Below are positions 6,834 to 15,133 of a stretch of 32,452 bases of DNA, piece after piece. The notes under the pieces are model-generated. The model saw nothing but the letters and a program-made list of their open reading frames with translations, ran no database searches and had not been told where the DNA came from. The DNA is from Acidimicrobiia bacterium. Its GTDB lineage: Bacteria; Actinomycetota; Acidimicrobiia; Acidimicrobiales; AC-14. Location: positions 1 to 32,452 of the forward strand of contig JAHFUR010000014.1 of the NCBI GenBank assembly GCA_023264995.1, written 5' to 3'. The position numbers and the translations under genes are program-made. Every line of letters starts with the position of its first letter. Position 1 is the stretch's first letter.

Positions 6834-8300
6834 CTACGAGGCGGCCGGGACGATCTGAGTGGAGTAGGTCGGGGTGCCCCAACCCTGCGCGTTGTGGGCG
6901 AACACCGCCAGCGTGTACGTGTGGCCGTTGGTCAGGCCGGGCACGCTGCCGCCGGTGCAGGTGGCACAGCCCACGCCCCACAGCCCGGTGTAGCCCGTCG
7001 AGTCGAACGCGAAGATCCCGTAGTAGTCGATGGCCGTGCCCGAGCTCGATGCCGCGGTCCAGGTCACGCTGGCCGACCCGTTGCCCCGGGTGACGGCCAC
7101 GTTGCCCGGGGGGCCGGGCGTACCGGCCACGACCCAGTCCGACAGGGTCGCCGCGCCCCAGCCGTTCGGGTTGTGGGCGTAGACCACGGCGAAGTACCGG
7201 TGGCCGTTGACCAGGCCCGGCACGGTCGCCGTCGAACAGGTGGCGCAGACCCATGCGTACTTGTTGGTGTAGCCGTTGTCGTCGAACGCGAACACGGCGT
7301 AGCCGTCGATGGCGGTGCCCGGGTTGGTCGGCCCCCGCCAGGAGGTGGTCATCGCCGCGTTGGCGGGCAGGGCCCGGACTTCGGTGGGCGCCCCCGGGGT
7401 GGCGGCAACGGTGACCCAGCCGGAGAACGTTGCCGGTCCCCATCCGGCCCCGTTGTGGCCGTGGGCGCTCACGTAGTACGTCGCCCCGTTGGTCAGGCCG
7501 GTCACGGTGGCGCTCCGGCAGGTCGCGCAGGCGGTCACGTAGCGGCTGGTGTACCCGCTGGCGTCCCAGACGAAGACGCCGTAGCTGTCGACTGCGGCGC
7601 CCGACGCCGCCGGCGTCCACGTGGCGTTGATCGAGGCGTCGGCGCCGGCGGCGGTGACCGACGCGGGGGCGGCGGGAAGCGTCGGGGTCGGGGTGGTGGA
7701 GGCCATCCGGCCGAAGACCTGGGTGGCCACGAACACGTTCGTCAACGGGCTCCCACCACCCGTCCAGCTCTGGCCGGCGGCCGTGTGCCAGGAGCCGATG
7801 CCGATGTGGGTGAAGTCGGGGTTCAGGATGTTGGCCCGGTGGCCGGAGCTGGCCATCAGGTCGTTGGTCAGGCGCTGGGCGGCCAACAGGGGGTCGGTGG
7901 TGCCGCTCATCCAGGCGATGTTCTCGCCCCAGCCCGATGTCGACACGCCGGCGGCACCGAACATGCTGGCCACGTTCTGGGTGCCGCAGCCGGCGATGGT
8001 GTGGCTGAAGTAGTTGCGGGCGCCCATGTCGGCGGACCGCCCCTGCACCGCGAAGCCGCACCCGTCATAGCGGCCGTCCTGGGCGATGCTCCCGAGGCTG
8101 GCCGACCATTGCAGCGGGGCGACGTTGGCGGCCGCCCGTTGCTGGTTGACGAGCTCGAGCATCTTGGCCGCGAACCCGCCGTCGTCAGTGGCGTAGGCCG
8201 GGGCGGAGCCGGCGATCGCCGCCACCGGGCCGACGAGGAGGGCCACGGCCACCGCCGCTCGAAGGATGGTGCAAACGCGTCTTGCGCTCGTTGTCAACAT
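6834..8300 (-). CDS. secreted CAP/SCP-domain protein with three Fn3 domains
   Basis: 488 residues with a signal peptide at about 1-37 (hydrophobic run AAVAVALLVG, cleavage likely near AYA). Residues 43-196 form a CAP (CRISP/antigen 5/PR-1) domain: YFSHTIAGC with H100, GENIAW with E126, and SSGHRANILNP with H154, the residues that line the CAP cavity. C81 and C105 are also conserved in the neighbouring CAP protein and probably form a disulfide. Three fibronectin type III-like domains follow (about 210-300, 301-393, 394-488), each with a CATC motif (258-261, 352-355, 445-448) and a HN..GWG element. Bacterial CAP proteins are secreted and have varied, mostly unproven roles. It is divergent from a homologous CAP gene, with 142 bases between the starts. 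Confidence 0.88.
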   Translation of the reverse strand: MLTTSARRVCTILRAAVAVALLVGPVAAIAGSAPAYATDDGGFAAKMLELVNQQRAAANVAPLQWSASLGSIAQDGRYDGCGFAVQGRSADMGARNYFSHTIAGCGTQNVASMFGAAGVSTSGWGENIAWMSGTTDPLLAAQRLTNDLMASSGHRANILNPDFTHIGIGSWHTAAGQSWTGGGSPLTNVFVATQVFGRMASTTPTPTLPAAPASVTAAGADASINATWTPAASGAAVDSYGVFVWDASGYTSRYVTACATCRSATVTGLTNGATYYVSAHGHNGAGWGPATFSGWVTVAATPGAPTEVRALPANAAMTTSWRGPTNPGTAIDGYAVFAFDDNGYTNKYAWVCATCSTATVPGLVNGHRYFAVVYAHNPNGWGAATLSDWVVAGTPGPPGNVAVTRGNGSASVTWTAASSSGTAIDYYGIFAFDSTGYTGLWGVGCATCTGGSVPGLTNGHTYTLAVFAHNAQGWGTPTYSTQIVPAAS

Positions 8301-8442
8301 GTCGAGGCCAGCGTCGGCACACGGGACCGAAAGCTTGAGCCTGACGACGTGACCGGCGATGTCCTAACGTTTAGTGGTGGATTCACCACGCAGAGTGACA
8401 ATATGCCTTAATTCCCGGTCAGGAGTTGCCGAAGGGCGGGTG
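8301..8442. promoter_or_regulatory. shared intergenic region of two divergent CAP genes
   Basis: The region holds a perfect inverted repeat GTGGTG-GATT-CACCAC at 8374-8389 and, just before it, a near-palindrome CTAACGTTTAG at 8364-8374. It is locally AT-richer than its surroundings. A minus-strand TATTGT (8398-8403) could be a -10 box for the 8300 gene, giving a ~90-base leader that would contain the hairpin. The elements are visible; a regulatory role is inference. Confidence 0.4.
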
Positions 8443-10209
8443 ATGCCCTCCACCGACTCCCTCGCCTCCCCCGCCACCGAGGCCGCCCGGGGCCGTCGCC
8501 CTGGGTCGTGGCGGGCCGGCATCGCCGCCGTGGGCATCGTCGTGGCCATCCTCGCTCCCGCCGGCCGGGCATCGGCCGACGTGACGTTCAACCAGCACCT
8601 GCTCGAGCTGGTCAACCGTGACCGGGCGGCCGCCGGCCTTCAGCCCGTGGTCGCCGACCCGACGCTGGGGGCCACAGCCGAGGACGCCCCGTACAACGGT
8701 TGCGGCTTCACCGTCAACGGCCGGGCCAAGGACATGGGCCAGCGGAACTACTTCAGCCACACGATCCTGGGGTGCACGACGCAGAGCGTGTTCAACATCC
8801 TGGCCGCCACCGGACTGGTCTTCAGCGGCGCCGGCGAGAACATCGCCTGGATGAGCGGCACCACCGACCCGCTGGTGGCGGCCGAGAACCTCCACAGCCA
8901 GATGATGAACAGCAGCGGGCACCGAGCCAACGTCCTTAACCCCAGCTGGACAAGGGTCGGGATCGGCTCCTGGCGCACCGCGGCCGGCCAGTCCTGGTCG
9001 GGTGGGGGCTTCGCCCTGACCAACGTGTTCATCGGCGTCGAGCTCTTCGCCGGCGGCGCGGTCGACAGCTCACCCCCGGGGCGTTACACACCTCTGACGC
9101 CGGCCCGCATCCTCGACACCCGCGACGGCACCGGCGGCCTTCCGGCCGGGGCCGTGCCGGCCGGGGGGACGATCGACGTGCAGGTGGCCGGCCGGGGCGG
9201 CATCCCCACCGCCGACGTCGCCGCCGTGGCCCTGACGGTGACGATCACGCAGCCTTCGGCCGCCGGCTACCTGTCCGTCTTCCCGAGCGGGACGGCCCGG
9301 CCCCTCGCGTCGAACATGAACTTCGTGCCCGCCCAGACCGTCTCGAACCTGGTGGTGGTCAAGGTCGGGCCCAACGGCAAGATCAGCATGTACAACCCCA
9401 ACGGCACCACCCACGTCGTCGCCGATGTTGCCGGCTGGTACTCCTCGGCGGGCACGGGCAACGCCGGGCGCTTCGACCCGGTGGCGCCGTCCCGCATCCT
9501 CGACACCCGGACCGGCTCCGGCGGGGTGCGGCTCGGCCCCGACGGGAGCCTGGACCTTCAGGTCACCGGGCGGGGCGGCGTCCCGGCGTCGGGGGCCGAG
9601 GCCGCGGTGCTGAACGTCACGGCGACGGGGACGACCGCCGCCAGCTTCCTCACCGTCTACCCGACGGGGGAGGCCCGGCCGTGGGCGTCGAACCTGACCT
9701 TCGCCGCCGGCGAGACCGTGGCCAGCCGGACCATCGTGAAGCTCGGCGCCGGCGGCAAGGTGACCGTGTACAACATGGCCGGCGGGGCCGACGTGATCGT
9801 CGACGTGGCCGGCTGGTTCACCGACTCGACCGCCGGCGGCTCGCTCGGGGTGCTCAGCCCCCTGGACCCGGCCCGGATCCTCGACACCCGCGACGGCACG
9901 GGCGGCGTGGCCGGTGCGCTCTCCCCGTTCGCGGTGACCGACGTCCAGGTCACCGGGCGGGGTGGGGTGCCGGCATCGGGCGTCCGCGCCGTCATCCTGA
10001 ACGCCACGGTCACCCAACCGGCCGCCGCCGGCTACCTCACCGTCTACCCCTCCGGCACGGCGACACCGCTGGCGTCCGACGTCAACTTCGCCGCCGGCGA
10101 GACCCGTTCGAACCTCGTGGTGGTGCAGGTCGGGGCCAACGGGAAGGTGGGCATCGTGGCGGCGACGGGCACGCACGTCGTGTTCGACGTGGCCGGCTGG
10201 ATCTCCTAG
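8443..10209 (+). CDS. secreted CAP-domain protein with C-terminal ILDTRDG triplet
   Basis: 588 residues from ATG 8443 (GTG 8440 is adjacent; an earlier in-frame GTG at 8374 lies in the palindrome and is unlikely). A long basic n-region precedes a hydrophobic core (AGIAAVGIVVAILAP) and a cleavage site near GRASA. The CAP domain spans about 47-203, with YFSHT (H106), GENIAW (E132) and SSGHRANVLNP (H160); C87 and C111 match the disulfide pair of the divergent CAP protein. Three repeats of ~128 residues follow, starting near 213, 341 and 469, each with a PxRILDTRxGxGG motif, a GRGGVP loop and an ending such as HVVADVAGWY. The third repeat ends at the C-terminus (FDVAGWIS). The repeats look beta-rich; I do not recognise a named domain. 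CAP identity is firm, function unknown. Confidence 0.88.
   Translation: MPSTDSLASPATEAARGRRPGSWRAGIAAVGIVVAILAPAGRASADVTFNQHLLELVNRDRAAAGLQPVVADPTLGATAEDAPYNGCGFTVNGRAKDMGQRNYFSHTILGCTTQSVFNILAATGLVFSGAGENIAWMSGTTDPLVAAENLHSQMMNSSGHRANVLNPSWTRVGIGSWRTAAGQSWSGGGFALTNVFIGVELFAGGAVDSSPPGRYTPLTPARILDTRDGTGGLPAGAVPAGGTIDVQVAGRGGIPTADVAAVALTVTITQPSAAGYLSVFPSGTARPLASNMNFVPAQTVSNLVVVKVGPNGKISMYNPNGTTHVVADVAGWYSSAGTGNAGRFDPVAPSRILDTRTGSGGVRLGPDGSLDLQVTGRGGVPASGAEAAVLNVTATGTTAASFLTVYPTGEARPWASNLTFAAGETVASRTIVKLGAGGKVTVYNMAGGADVIVDVAGWFTDSTAGGSLGVLSPLDPARILDTRDGTGGVAGALSPFAVTDVQVTGRGGVPASGVRAVILNATVTQPAAAGYLTVYPSGTATPLASDVNFAAGETRSNLVVVQVGANGKVGIVAATGTHVVFDVAGWIS
9079..10206 (+). repeat. three ~128-residue ILDTRDG protein repeats (copy A)
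   Basis: Repeat starts lie near 9079, 9463 and 9847. Unit features in order: PxRILDTRxGxGG, VQVxGRGGxP, a strand like AVVLNVTVTQP, YPSG or FPSG, N.NF..G.T, VVKVG..GK, and a closing DVAGW. The second unit carries GVRLGP and the third carries ASDVNFAAGETR, as in the other two proteins. Confidence 0.9.
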
Positions 10210-10226
10210 GTACCCCGGGGGACCAC

Positions 10227-10232
10227 TAGCCT
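10227..10232 (+). promoter_or_regulatory. -10-like TAGCCT upstream of the 10278 gene
   Basis: TAGCCT would start transcription near 10239, leaving a ~40-base leader that contains the GAGAGGAG ribosome-binding site at 10264-10271. No clear -35 box is seen. Confidence 0.35.
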
Positions 10233-10277
10233 GGTCGAAAGACGGGCTGGGGCGGTGGAAGGCGAGAGGAGCGGCGA

Positions 10278-12365
10278 GTGGGGGGCCGAGGCGGTATGGG
10301 AGTCCTAACGGGGCCGGCGCGGTGGTGGCGCTCTCTCGTGCTCGTGCCACTGCTGCTGGCCACCGTCCTGGCCTCGGCCGCCTCGGCCCAGGCGGTGAGC
10401 TTCTCGCTCAGCATCGGGATCCAGGGGCCTTCCTCTGTGACTGTCGGGGCCTCGAACGTGGTCGGTGGGCTCAACATCGTGAACACGTCGGTCGGCCTCG
10501 GGTCGGTGACGCTGACCTCCATCACCTACCACCCATCGTGCGCCGACTTCACCACGGCCTGCACCTCGCCTGAGACCGGTGTCTTCACGCTCGGCTCGAC
10601 GGCGTTCGGCGGCGCGGGCACGGCCTGCGCCGGCCGCACCTTCACCGTGACTTCCGACGTCTCGGGCCGCTACACCTTCGCCACCTCGCCCGCCATCGTG
10701 CTCGCGCCCCCAGGCGCCGGTGACACGTGCACGATCAGCTTCACCTTCAGCTCGCTGCGGGTCCCCACCACCGACTCGACGGTGAGCCCCGGGATCCAGA
10801 CCACCCGGTCGGCGATCCTCCTGGGCACGGCCACCGCCACCGGCGGCGGCACGGTGAACGGCACGTCGCGCAGCATCGCGTCGATCACGGTCCTGCCCGT
10901 CCAGACCACCGTCGTCACCCAGGTCTCCGCGGCGTCGGTGGCGCCGGGGGTGCCCTTCACCGACACGGCCACGGTGGTCGGCGCGGCCGGCGTGGCCGTC
11001 ACCGGGCTGGTCACGTTCAAGCTGTACGGGCCCGACGACGGCGCGTGCGCCACGGCTGCCGCGTTCACGTCCACCGTGCTCGTGGCGGGGAACGGGATGG
11101 CGACCTCCGCACCCTTCGCCACGTCGCAGCCGGGCGTGTACCGGTTCATCGCCACCTATGGCGGCGACGTCAACAACAGCCCGGTGGCCGGCGTCTGCAA
11201 CGCCGCCAACGAGGTCGTGACCGTGCTGCCGCCCGGCCGGTACGTGCCCCTGGCGCCGGCGCGGATCCTCGACACGCGTGACGGCACTGGCGGCATCGTC
11301 GGGCCGCTCGGCGCCGGCGCCGCGGTCAACGCCCAGGTGGCCGGCCGGGGCGGAGTACCGGCCTCGGGGGTCAGCGCCGTGGTGATGAACGTCACCGTGA
11401 CCCAGCCGACCGCCGCCGGCTTCCTGACCCTCTATCCCGCCGGCGCGGCATTGCCGGCCACCTCGAACCTGGGGTTCACGCCCGGCCAGACCGTGCCGAA
11501 CCTGGTCGTCGTCAAGCTCGGGACCAACGGGATGGTGGGCATCTACAACTCGGCCGGCGCCACCCAGGTGGTCCTCGACGTCGCCGGCTGGTACTCCGAC
11601 AGCGCCGGCCCGGGCGACGGGCGGTATCGGCCGGTGGTGCCGTCCCGCATCCTCGACACGCGTGACGGCACCGGCGGGGGCGTGCGCCTCGGCCCCGGTT
11701 CGAGCATCGACGTGCAGGTGGCCGGCTTCGGGGGTGTGCCGGCCACCGGGGCCAGCGCCGCCGTCCTGAACATCGCGGCGACGCAGACGACTGCCCCCAG
11801 CTTCGTCACGGTCTTCCCGACGGGTTCGGCCCGGCCTGGGGTCTCCAACCTGAACTTCACGGCCGGCCAGACGGTGTCGAACCGGGCCATGGTCAAGCTG
11901 GGGACCGGCGGGAAGGTGACCATCTACAACCTGGCCGGCGGCACCGACATCATCGTCGACGTGGGCGGCTGGTACACCGACGGCTCGGTGCCGGCCACCG
12001 GTGGCACGTTCGCCCCGGTCCCCCCGGCCCGGATCCTCGACACCCGCGACGGCACGGGCGGTGTTGCCGGCATCCGCCCTGCAGCCACGGCGGTCGACGT
12101 CGTGGTGACCGGCGTCGGGGGCGTGCCCGCCACGGGCGTGAGCGCCGTGGTCCTCAACGTCACGGTCACTCAGCCGGCGGGGCCGGGCTTCGTCACCGTC
12201 TTCCCGGCGGGCGGGAGCCTCCCGCTGGCCTCCGACGTCACCTTTGCCGCCGGCGAGACCCGCCCCAACCTGGCGGTCGTGGCCGTGGGTGCGGGCGGCA
12301 AGGTCACCCTGTACGTCTCGGCGCAGGCTCATGTCATCTTCGACGTCGCCGGCGTGTACTTCTGA
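10278..12365 (+). CDS. secreted Ig-like protein with C-terminal ILDTRDG triplet
   Basis: 695 residues from GTG 10278, which has GAGAGGAG six bases upstream. A signal peptide is visible (RSLVLVPLLLATVLASAASAQA, cleavage near residue 38). Residues about 40-205 form a beta-rich, Thr/Ser/Gly-rich region with several cysteines that I cannot assign. Residues about 210-318 look like a bacterial Ig-like domain (FTDTATVVGAAG, VTGLVTFKLYGP, YRFIATYGGDVNNSP). Three ILDTRDG repeats start near residues 320, 447 and 575 and end at the C-terminus (FDVAGVYF). There is no sortase motif or C-terminal membrane segment. The triplet is shared with the flanking genes while the N-terminal part differs, which suggests the triplet is a common carrier or attachment module. 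Confidence 0.85.
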   Translation: MGGRGGMGVLTGPARWWRSLVLVPLLLATVLASAASAQAVSFSLSIGIQGPSSVTVGASNVVGGLNIVNTSVGLGSVTLTSITYHPSCADFTTACTSPETGVFTLGSTAFGGAGTACAGRTFTVTSDVSGRYTFATSPAIVLAPPGAGDTCTISFTFSSLRVPTTDSTVSPGIQTTRSAILLGTATATGGGTVNGTSRSIASITVLPVQTTVVTQVSAASVAPGVPFTDTATVVGAAGVAVTGLVTFKLYGPDDGACATAAAFTSTVLVAGNGMATSAPFATSQPGVYRFIATYGGDVNNSPVAGVCNAANEVVTVLPPGRYVPLAPARILDTRDGTGGIVGPLGAGAAVNAQVAGRGGVPASGVSAVVMNVTVTQPTAAGFLTLYPAGAALPATSNLGFTPGQTVPNLVVVKLGTNGMVGIYNSAGATQVVLDVAGWYSDSAGPGDGRYRPVVPSRILDTRDGTGGGVRLGPGSSIDVQVAGFGGVPATGASAAVLNIAATQTTAPSFVTVFPTGSARPGVSNLNFTAGQTVSNRAMVKLGTGGKVTIYNLAGGTDIIVDVGGWYTDGSVPATGGTFAPVPPARILDTRDGTGGVAGIRPAATAVDVVVTGVGGVPATGVSAVVLNVTVTQPAGPGFVTVFPAGGSLPLASDVTFAAGETRPNLAVVAVGAGGKVTLYVSAQAHVIFDVAGVYF
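11235..12362 (+). repeat. three ~128-residue ILDTRDG protein repeats (copy B)
   Basis: Repeat starts lie near 11235, 11616 and 12003. Unit 1 has SNLGFTPGQTVPNLVVVKLG, unit 2 has GVRLGPG and VSNLNFTAGQTVSNRAMVKLG features, and unit 3 has ASDVTFAAGETRPNLAVVAVG. Each matches the unit in the same position of the 12452 protein better than its own neighbours. Confidence 0.9.
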
Positions 12366-12451
12366 TCTGATCAGGAGCCGGCAGGCTGAAGCGGTTGTCC
12401 CTGTCCCGGCGCGGTGGGAAACTGGGTACACCCACGGCGAGGAGTGATGGC

Positions 12452-14299
12452 ATGGTGACCCGGATCCGCTCACGTTCGGTCGCGTCGGTGGCGGCCACGG
12501 CCATGGTGCTGGCTGCGCTCGCCGTGGTGGTCGTCGCCGGCCCGGCCGAGGCTGCGGTCCTCGACGTGCGGGGGAGCGCCTTCGGGGCCCAGGCCAACGT
12601 CACCATTTTCGGTGGCCCGGTGATGAACGACGGCCCCGCACCCCACGCCTTCCTGCCGCCCGGGGGTTCGGCCAGCGCGGTGACCGCCAGCGCCACCACC
12701 CGCCTGGTCCAGTTCGGCCCGGCCATCCTCTTCAGCTCCGGGCAGGTCAATGTGAGCACCCAGGGGACGGCGGCGGGCGGGACGATCACCAGCTCCACGG
12801 GCATCACCGCGATCAACACGTCCCTCCAGGAGAAGTTCACCGCGTCCGGCGCGACGAGCTCGTGCACCGCCTCCGAGGTGAGCCATTCCGGCTCGGCCAC
12901 GGTCACGAGCGGCACGGTGATGATCTCCGAAGGCACCCCGGCCGAGGGTGACGAGGTGTTCGCGCCCGTGCCCGCCAACCCGGCGCCGAACACCGTGGTC
13001 CACGGGGTCATCGAGGGCGTCGGCGACAGCTTCGACTACATCTTCAACGAGCAGGTCGTGGACAGCGATGGCTCGTTCGCCGTGTCCGCCGCCCACCTCA
13101 GGCTGCTGGGGCCGACCGCAGTCGGCGACCTGTACATCGGCCGCTCCATCTGCGGCATCAACCCGGGCGGTCGCTACGTCCCCCTCACGCCGGCCCGGAT
13201 CCTCGACACCCGCGATGGCACGGGCGGCGTCGTCGGTGCGGTCGGCCCCGGCGCCGCGGTCAACGTGCAGGTGGCCGGGCGCGGGGGCGTGCCGGCGACG
13301 GGTGTGACCGCCGTCGTGATGAACGTCACCGTGACCCAGCCCACCGCGCCGGGGTTCCTCACCCTGTTCCCGGCCGGCAACGCGCTCCCCGTGGCGTCGA
13401 ACCTGGGGTTCACCCCCGGCCAGACCGTGCCCAACCTGGTCGTCGTCAAGCTCGGCACCAGCGGCATGGTCGGGGTGTACAACTCGGCGGGCTCGACCCA
13501 CGTCCTCTTCGACGTGGCCGGGTGGTACGCGGACAGCGCCGGCCCGGGTGACGGGCGCTACCGCCCGCTGGTACCGGTCCGGATCCTCGATACGCGCGAC
13601 GGCACGGGCGGCGGCGTCCGGCTGGGCGCGGGGGCCAGCCTCGACCTGCAGGTGACCGGCCGCGGCGGCGTGCCGGTGTCGGGCGTGAGCGCCGCCGTGC
13701 TCAATATCGTCGCCACCGGGACCACCGCCACCAGCTTCGTCACCGCCTGGCCGACGGGCGCGGCCCAGCCCGGAGTTTCCAACCTCAACTTCAACGCCGG
13801 CCAGACGGTCACCAACCGGGCCGTCGTGAAGCTGGGCACGGGCGGGAAGGTCACCATTTTCAACCTGGCCGGTGGCGCCGACATCGTCGTCGACGTCGGT
13901 GGCTGGTACACCGACGGCTCCACTCCCGCCACCCTCGGCACGTTCGCCCCCCTCGTGCCGGCCCGCATCCTCGACACCCGTGACGGCACGGGCGGCATCA
14001 CCGGGGCCAGGCCGGCGGCCACCGCGGTCGACGTCCAGGTCACCGGCCGGGGAGGGGTCCCCGCGTCGGGGGTGAGCGCCGTGGTCCTGAACGTCACCGT
14101 GACCCAGCCGGCCGCCCCCGGGTTTGTCACTGTCTTCCCGTCCGGGGGTGGCCTCCCACTGGCCTCAGACCTCACCTTTGCCGCGGGCGAGACGCGGCCC
14201 AACCTGGCCGTCGTGGCCGTCGGTGCCGGCGGCAAGGTCACCCTGTACGTCTCCGCCCAGACCCACGTCATCTTCGACGTCGCCGGCTGGACCTCCTGA
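12452..14299 (+). CDS. secreted protein with C-terminal ILDTRDG triplet
   Basis: 615 residues from ATG 12452, chosen because GAGGAG (12439-12444) lies seven bases upstream and a signal peptide begins directly (RSVASVAATAMVLAALAVVVV, cleavage near AEA). Residues about 35-238 are a beta-rich domain ending in LRLLGPTAVGDLYIGRSICG. This ending resembles the secreted actinobacterial choice-of-anchor P type, but I hold that loosely. Three ILDTRDG repeats start near residues 240, 368 and 496, and the last ends at the C-terminus (FDVAGWTS). The triplet is very close to that of the preceding gene, indicating duplication of the whole module. It converges on the GT2 gene with 12 bases between the stops. 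Confidence 0.85.
   Translation: MVTRIRSRSVASVAATAMVLAALAVVVVAGPAEAAVLDVRGSAFGAQANVTIFGGPVMNDGPAPHAFLPPGGSASAVTASATTRLVQFGPAILFSSGQVNVSTQGTAAGGTITSSTGITAINTSLQEKFTASGATSSCTASEVSHSGSATVTSGTVMISEGTPAEGDEVFAPVPANPAPNTVVHGVIEGVGDSFDYIFNEQVVDSDGSFAVSAAHLRLLGPTAVGDLYIGRSICGINPGGRYVPLTPARILDTRDGTGGVVGAVGPGAAVNVQVAGRGGVPATGVTAVVMNVTVTQPTAPGFLTLFPAGNALPVASNLGFTPGQTVPNLVVVKLGTSGMVGVYNSAGSTHVLFDVAGWYADSAGPGDGRYRPLVPVRILDTRDGTGGGVRLGAGASLDLQVTGRGGVPVSGVSAAVLNIVATGTTATSFVTAWPTGAAQPGVSNLNFNAGQTVTNRAVVKLGTGGKVTIFNLAGGADIVVDVGGWYTDGSTPATLGTFAPLVPARILDTRDGTGGITGARPAATAVDVQVTGRGGVPASGVSAVVLNVTVTQPAAPGFVTVFPSGGGLPLASDLTFAAGETRPNLAVVAVGAGGKVTLYVSAQTHVIFDVAGWTS
13169..14296 (+). repeat. three ~128-residue ILDTRDG protein repeats (copy C)
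   Basis: Repeat starts lie near 13169, 13553 and 13938. The same position-specific signatures occur as in copies A and B: TVTQPTAPGFLTLFP in unit 1, GVRLGAG and NRAVVKLG in unit 2, ASDLTFAAGETRPN in unit 3. Confidence 0.9.
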
Positions 14300-14311
14300 G
14301 GCGCCGGCGCC
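14300..14311. terminator. 12-bp perfect palindrome filling a convergent gap
   Basis: GGCGCCGGCGCC is self-complementary and makes up the whole space between the stop codons of the 12452 gene and the minus-strand GT2 gene. It might aid termination in both directions; with no loop or T-tract this is a weak call. Confidence 0.3.
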
Positions 14312-15133
14312 CTACCGTGCCGCCAGGGCCACCCGGAGCCGGCCCGTGGCGCGGATGAGGCGGAGCTCGACGGGGCGGGCGCCGACCTTGCGGGCGTAGG
14401 TCAACCGGCTCTCGTGGTACCGGCGTTTCTGGTCGCGGGCCGAACGCCAGCTCTGGCCCCCGCCGTGCACGACCTGGGCGGCAGGCAGCCGGCCGACGGC
14501 TTGGCCGCGGGCCATCACCCGCCGGCAGAGGTCGAGATCCTCGAAGTACATCTCGAAGGCCTCGTCGAACCCCCCGAGCGCCAGGAAGTCAGCGGTACGG
14601 AGGACCATGGCCACGCCCGACACCCACTCGGGGCGCAGGGCGTCGGCCCGGCGGCCGCCGTGCGCCGTCCGCCAGCCGGGGACCACGAGCTCCCAGCGGC
14701 GGGGTAGCCGGCCGAAGGCCTGAGGTTGGGGCGTGACGCCGTCGGCCAGCACCACCTCCGGCGCGAGGATGCCGAGGGAGCCGTCGGCGGCCAACGCGGT
14801 GACGAGCCGGCCGACCGACCCCGGCCGGACGGTGGCGTCGCTGTTCAGGATGAAGAGGAACGGCGCGGCGCAGGCGGCGACGCCGAGGTTCACGCCGGCG
14901 CCGAAGCCCCCGTTCCTGGGCGACCCGACGACCCGCGCTCGGGGGTCGTCGCCGAGCGCCTCGCGCAAGGTGGCGGCGCTCCCGTCGCCTGAGGCGTTGT
15001 CGACCACTACCACCTCGCCCACGTCATCCTCGGCCAGGACCGAGCGGGCGGCGGCCGTGGTCAGCTCGGCGGTGCGGTAGTTGACGATGACCACGGCCGT
15101 GCTCCTCGGCCCCGGTCGCTCGCCGTCGGTCAC
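14312..15133 (-). CDS. family 2 glycosyltransferase, WbbL-like
   Basis: 273 residues from GTG 15133, which overlaps the stop of the upstream methyltransferase (GTGA). A GT-A nucleotide-sugar fold is indicated by VVIVNYRTAEL at the N-terminus, VVVDNASGDGS, NGGFGAGVNLG and ILNSDATV, the last holding the DxD-like metal-binding position. Later come WVSGVAMVLRTADF and DEAFEMYFEDLDLCRR, typical of the rhamnosyltransferase-like WbbL/RfbF branch of GT2. The donor is therefore possibly dTDP-rhamnose, which is inference. It probably adds a sugar to a lipid-linked oligosaccharide at the inner membrane face. It is the last gene of a four-gene minus-strand unit with three methyltransferases. Confidence 0.9.
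   Translation of the reverse strand: MTDGERPGPRSTAVVIVNYRTAELTTAAARSVLAEDDVGEVVVVDNASGDGSAATLREALGDDPRARVVGSPRNGGFGAGVNLGVAACAAPFLFILNSDATVRPGSVGRLVTALAADGSLGILAPEVVLADGVTPQPQAFGRLPRRWELVVPGWRTAHGGRRADALRPEWVSGVAMVLRTADFLALGGFDEAFEMYFEDLDLCRRVMARGQAVGRLPAAQVVHGGGQSWRSARDQKRRYHESRLTYARKVGARPVELRLIRATGRLRVALAAR

Noticed and set aside
6772-8061. N-terminal extension of the Cys/coiled-coil gene on the minus strand
   Set aside because: It would overlap the CAP gene in another frame; the TAACAT promoter and ATG 6771 give a natural start with the cysteine cluster at the N-terminus.
10208-10226. Near-palindrome GGTACCCCGGGGGACC as an operator
   Set aside because: It has a mismatched pair and lies right after a stop codon in GC-rich DNA; chance is likely.
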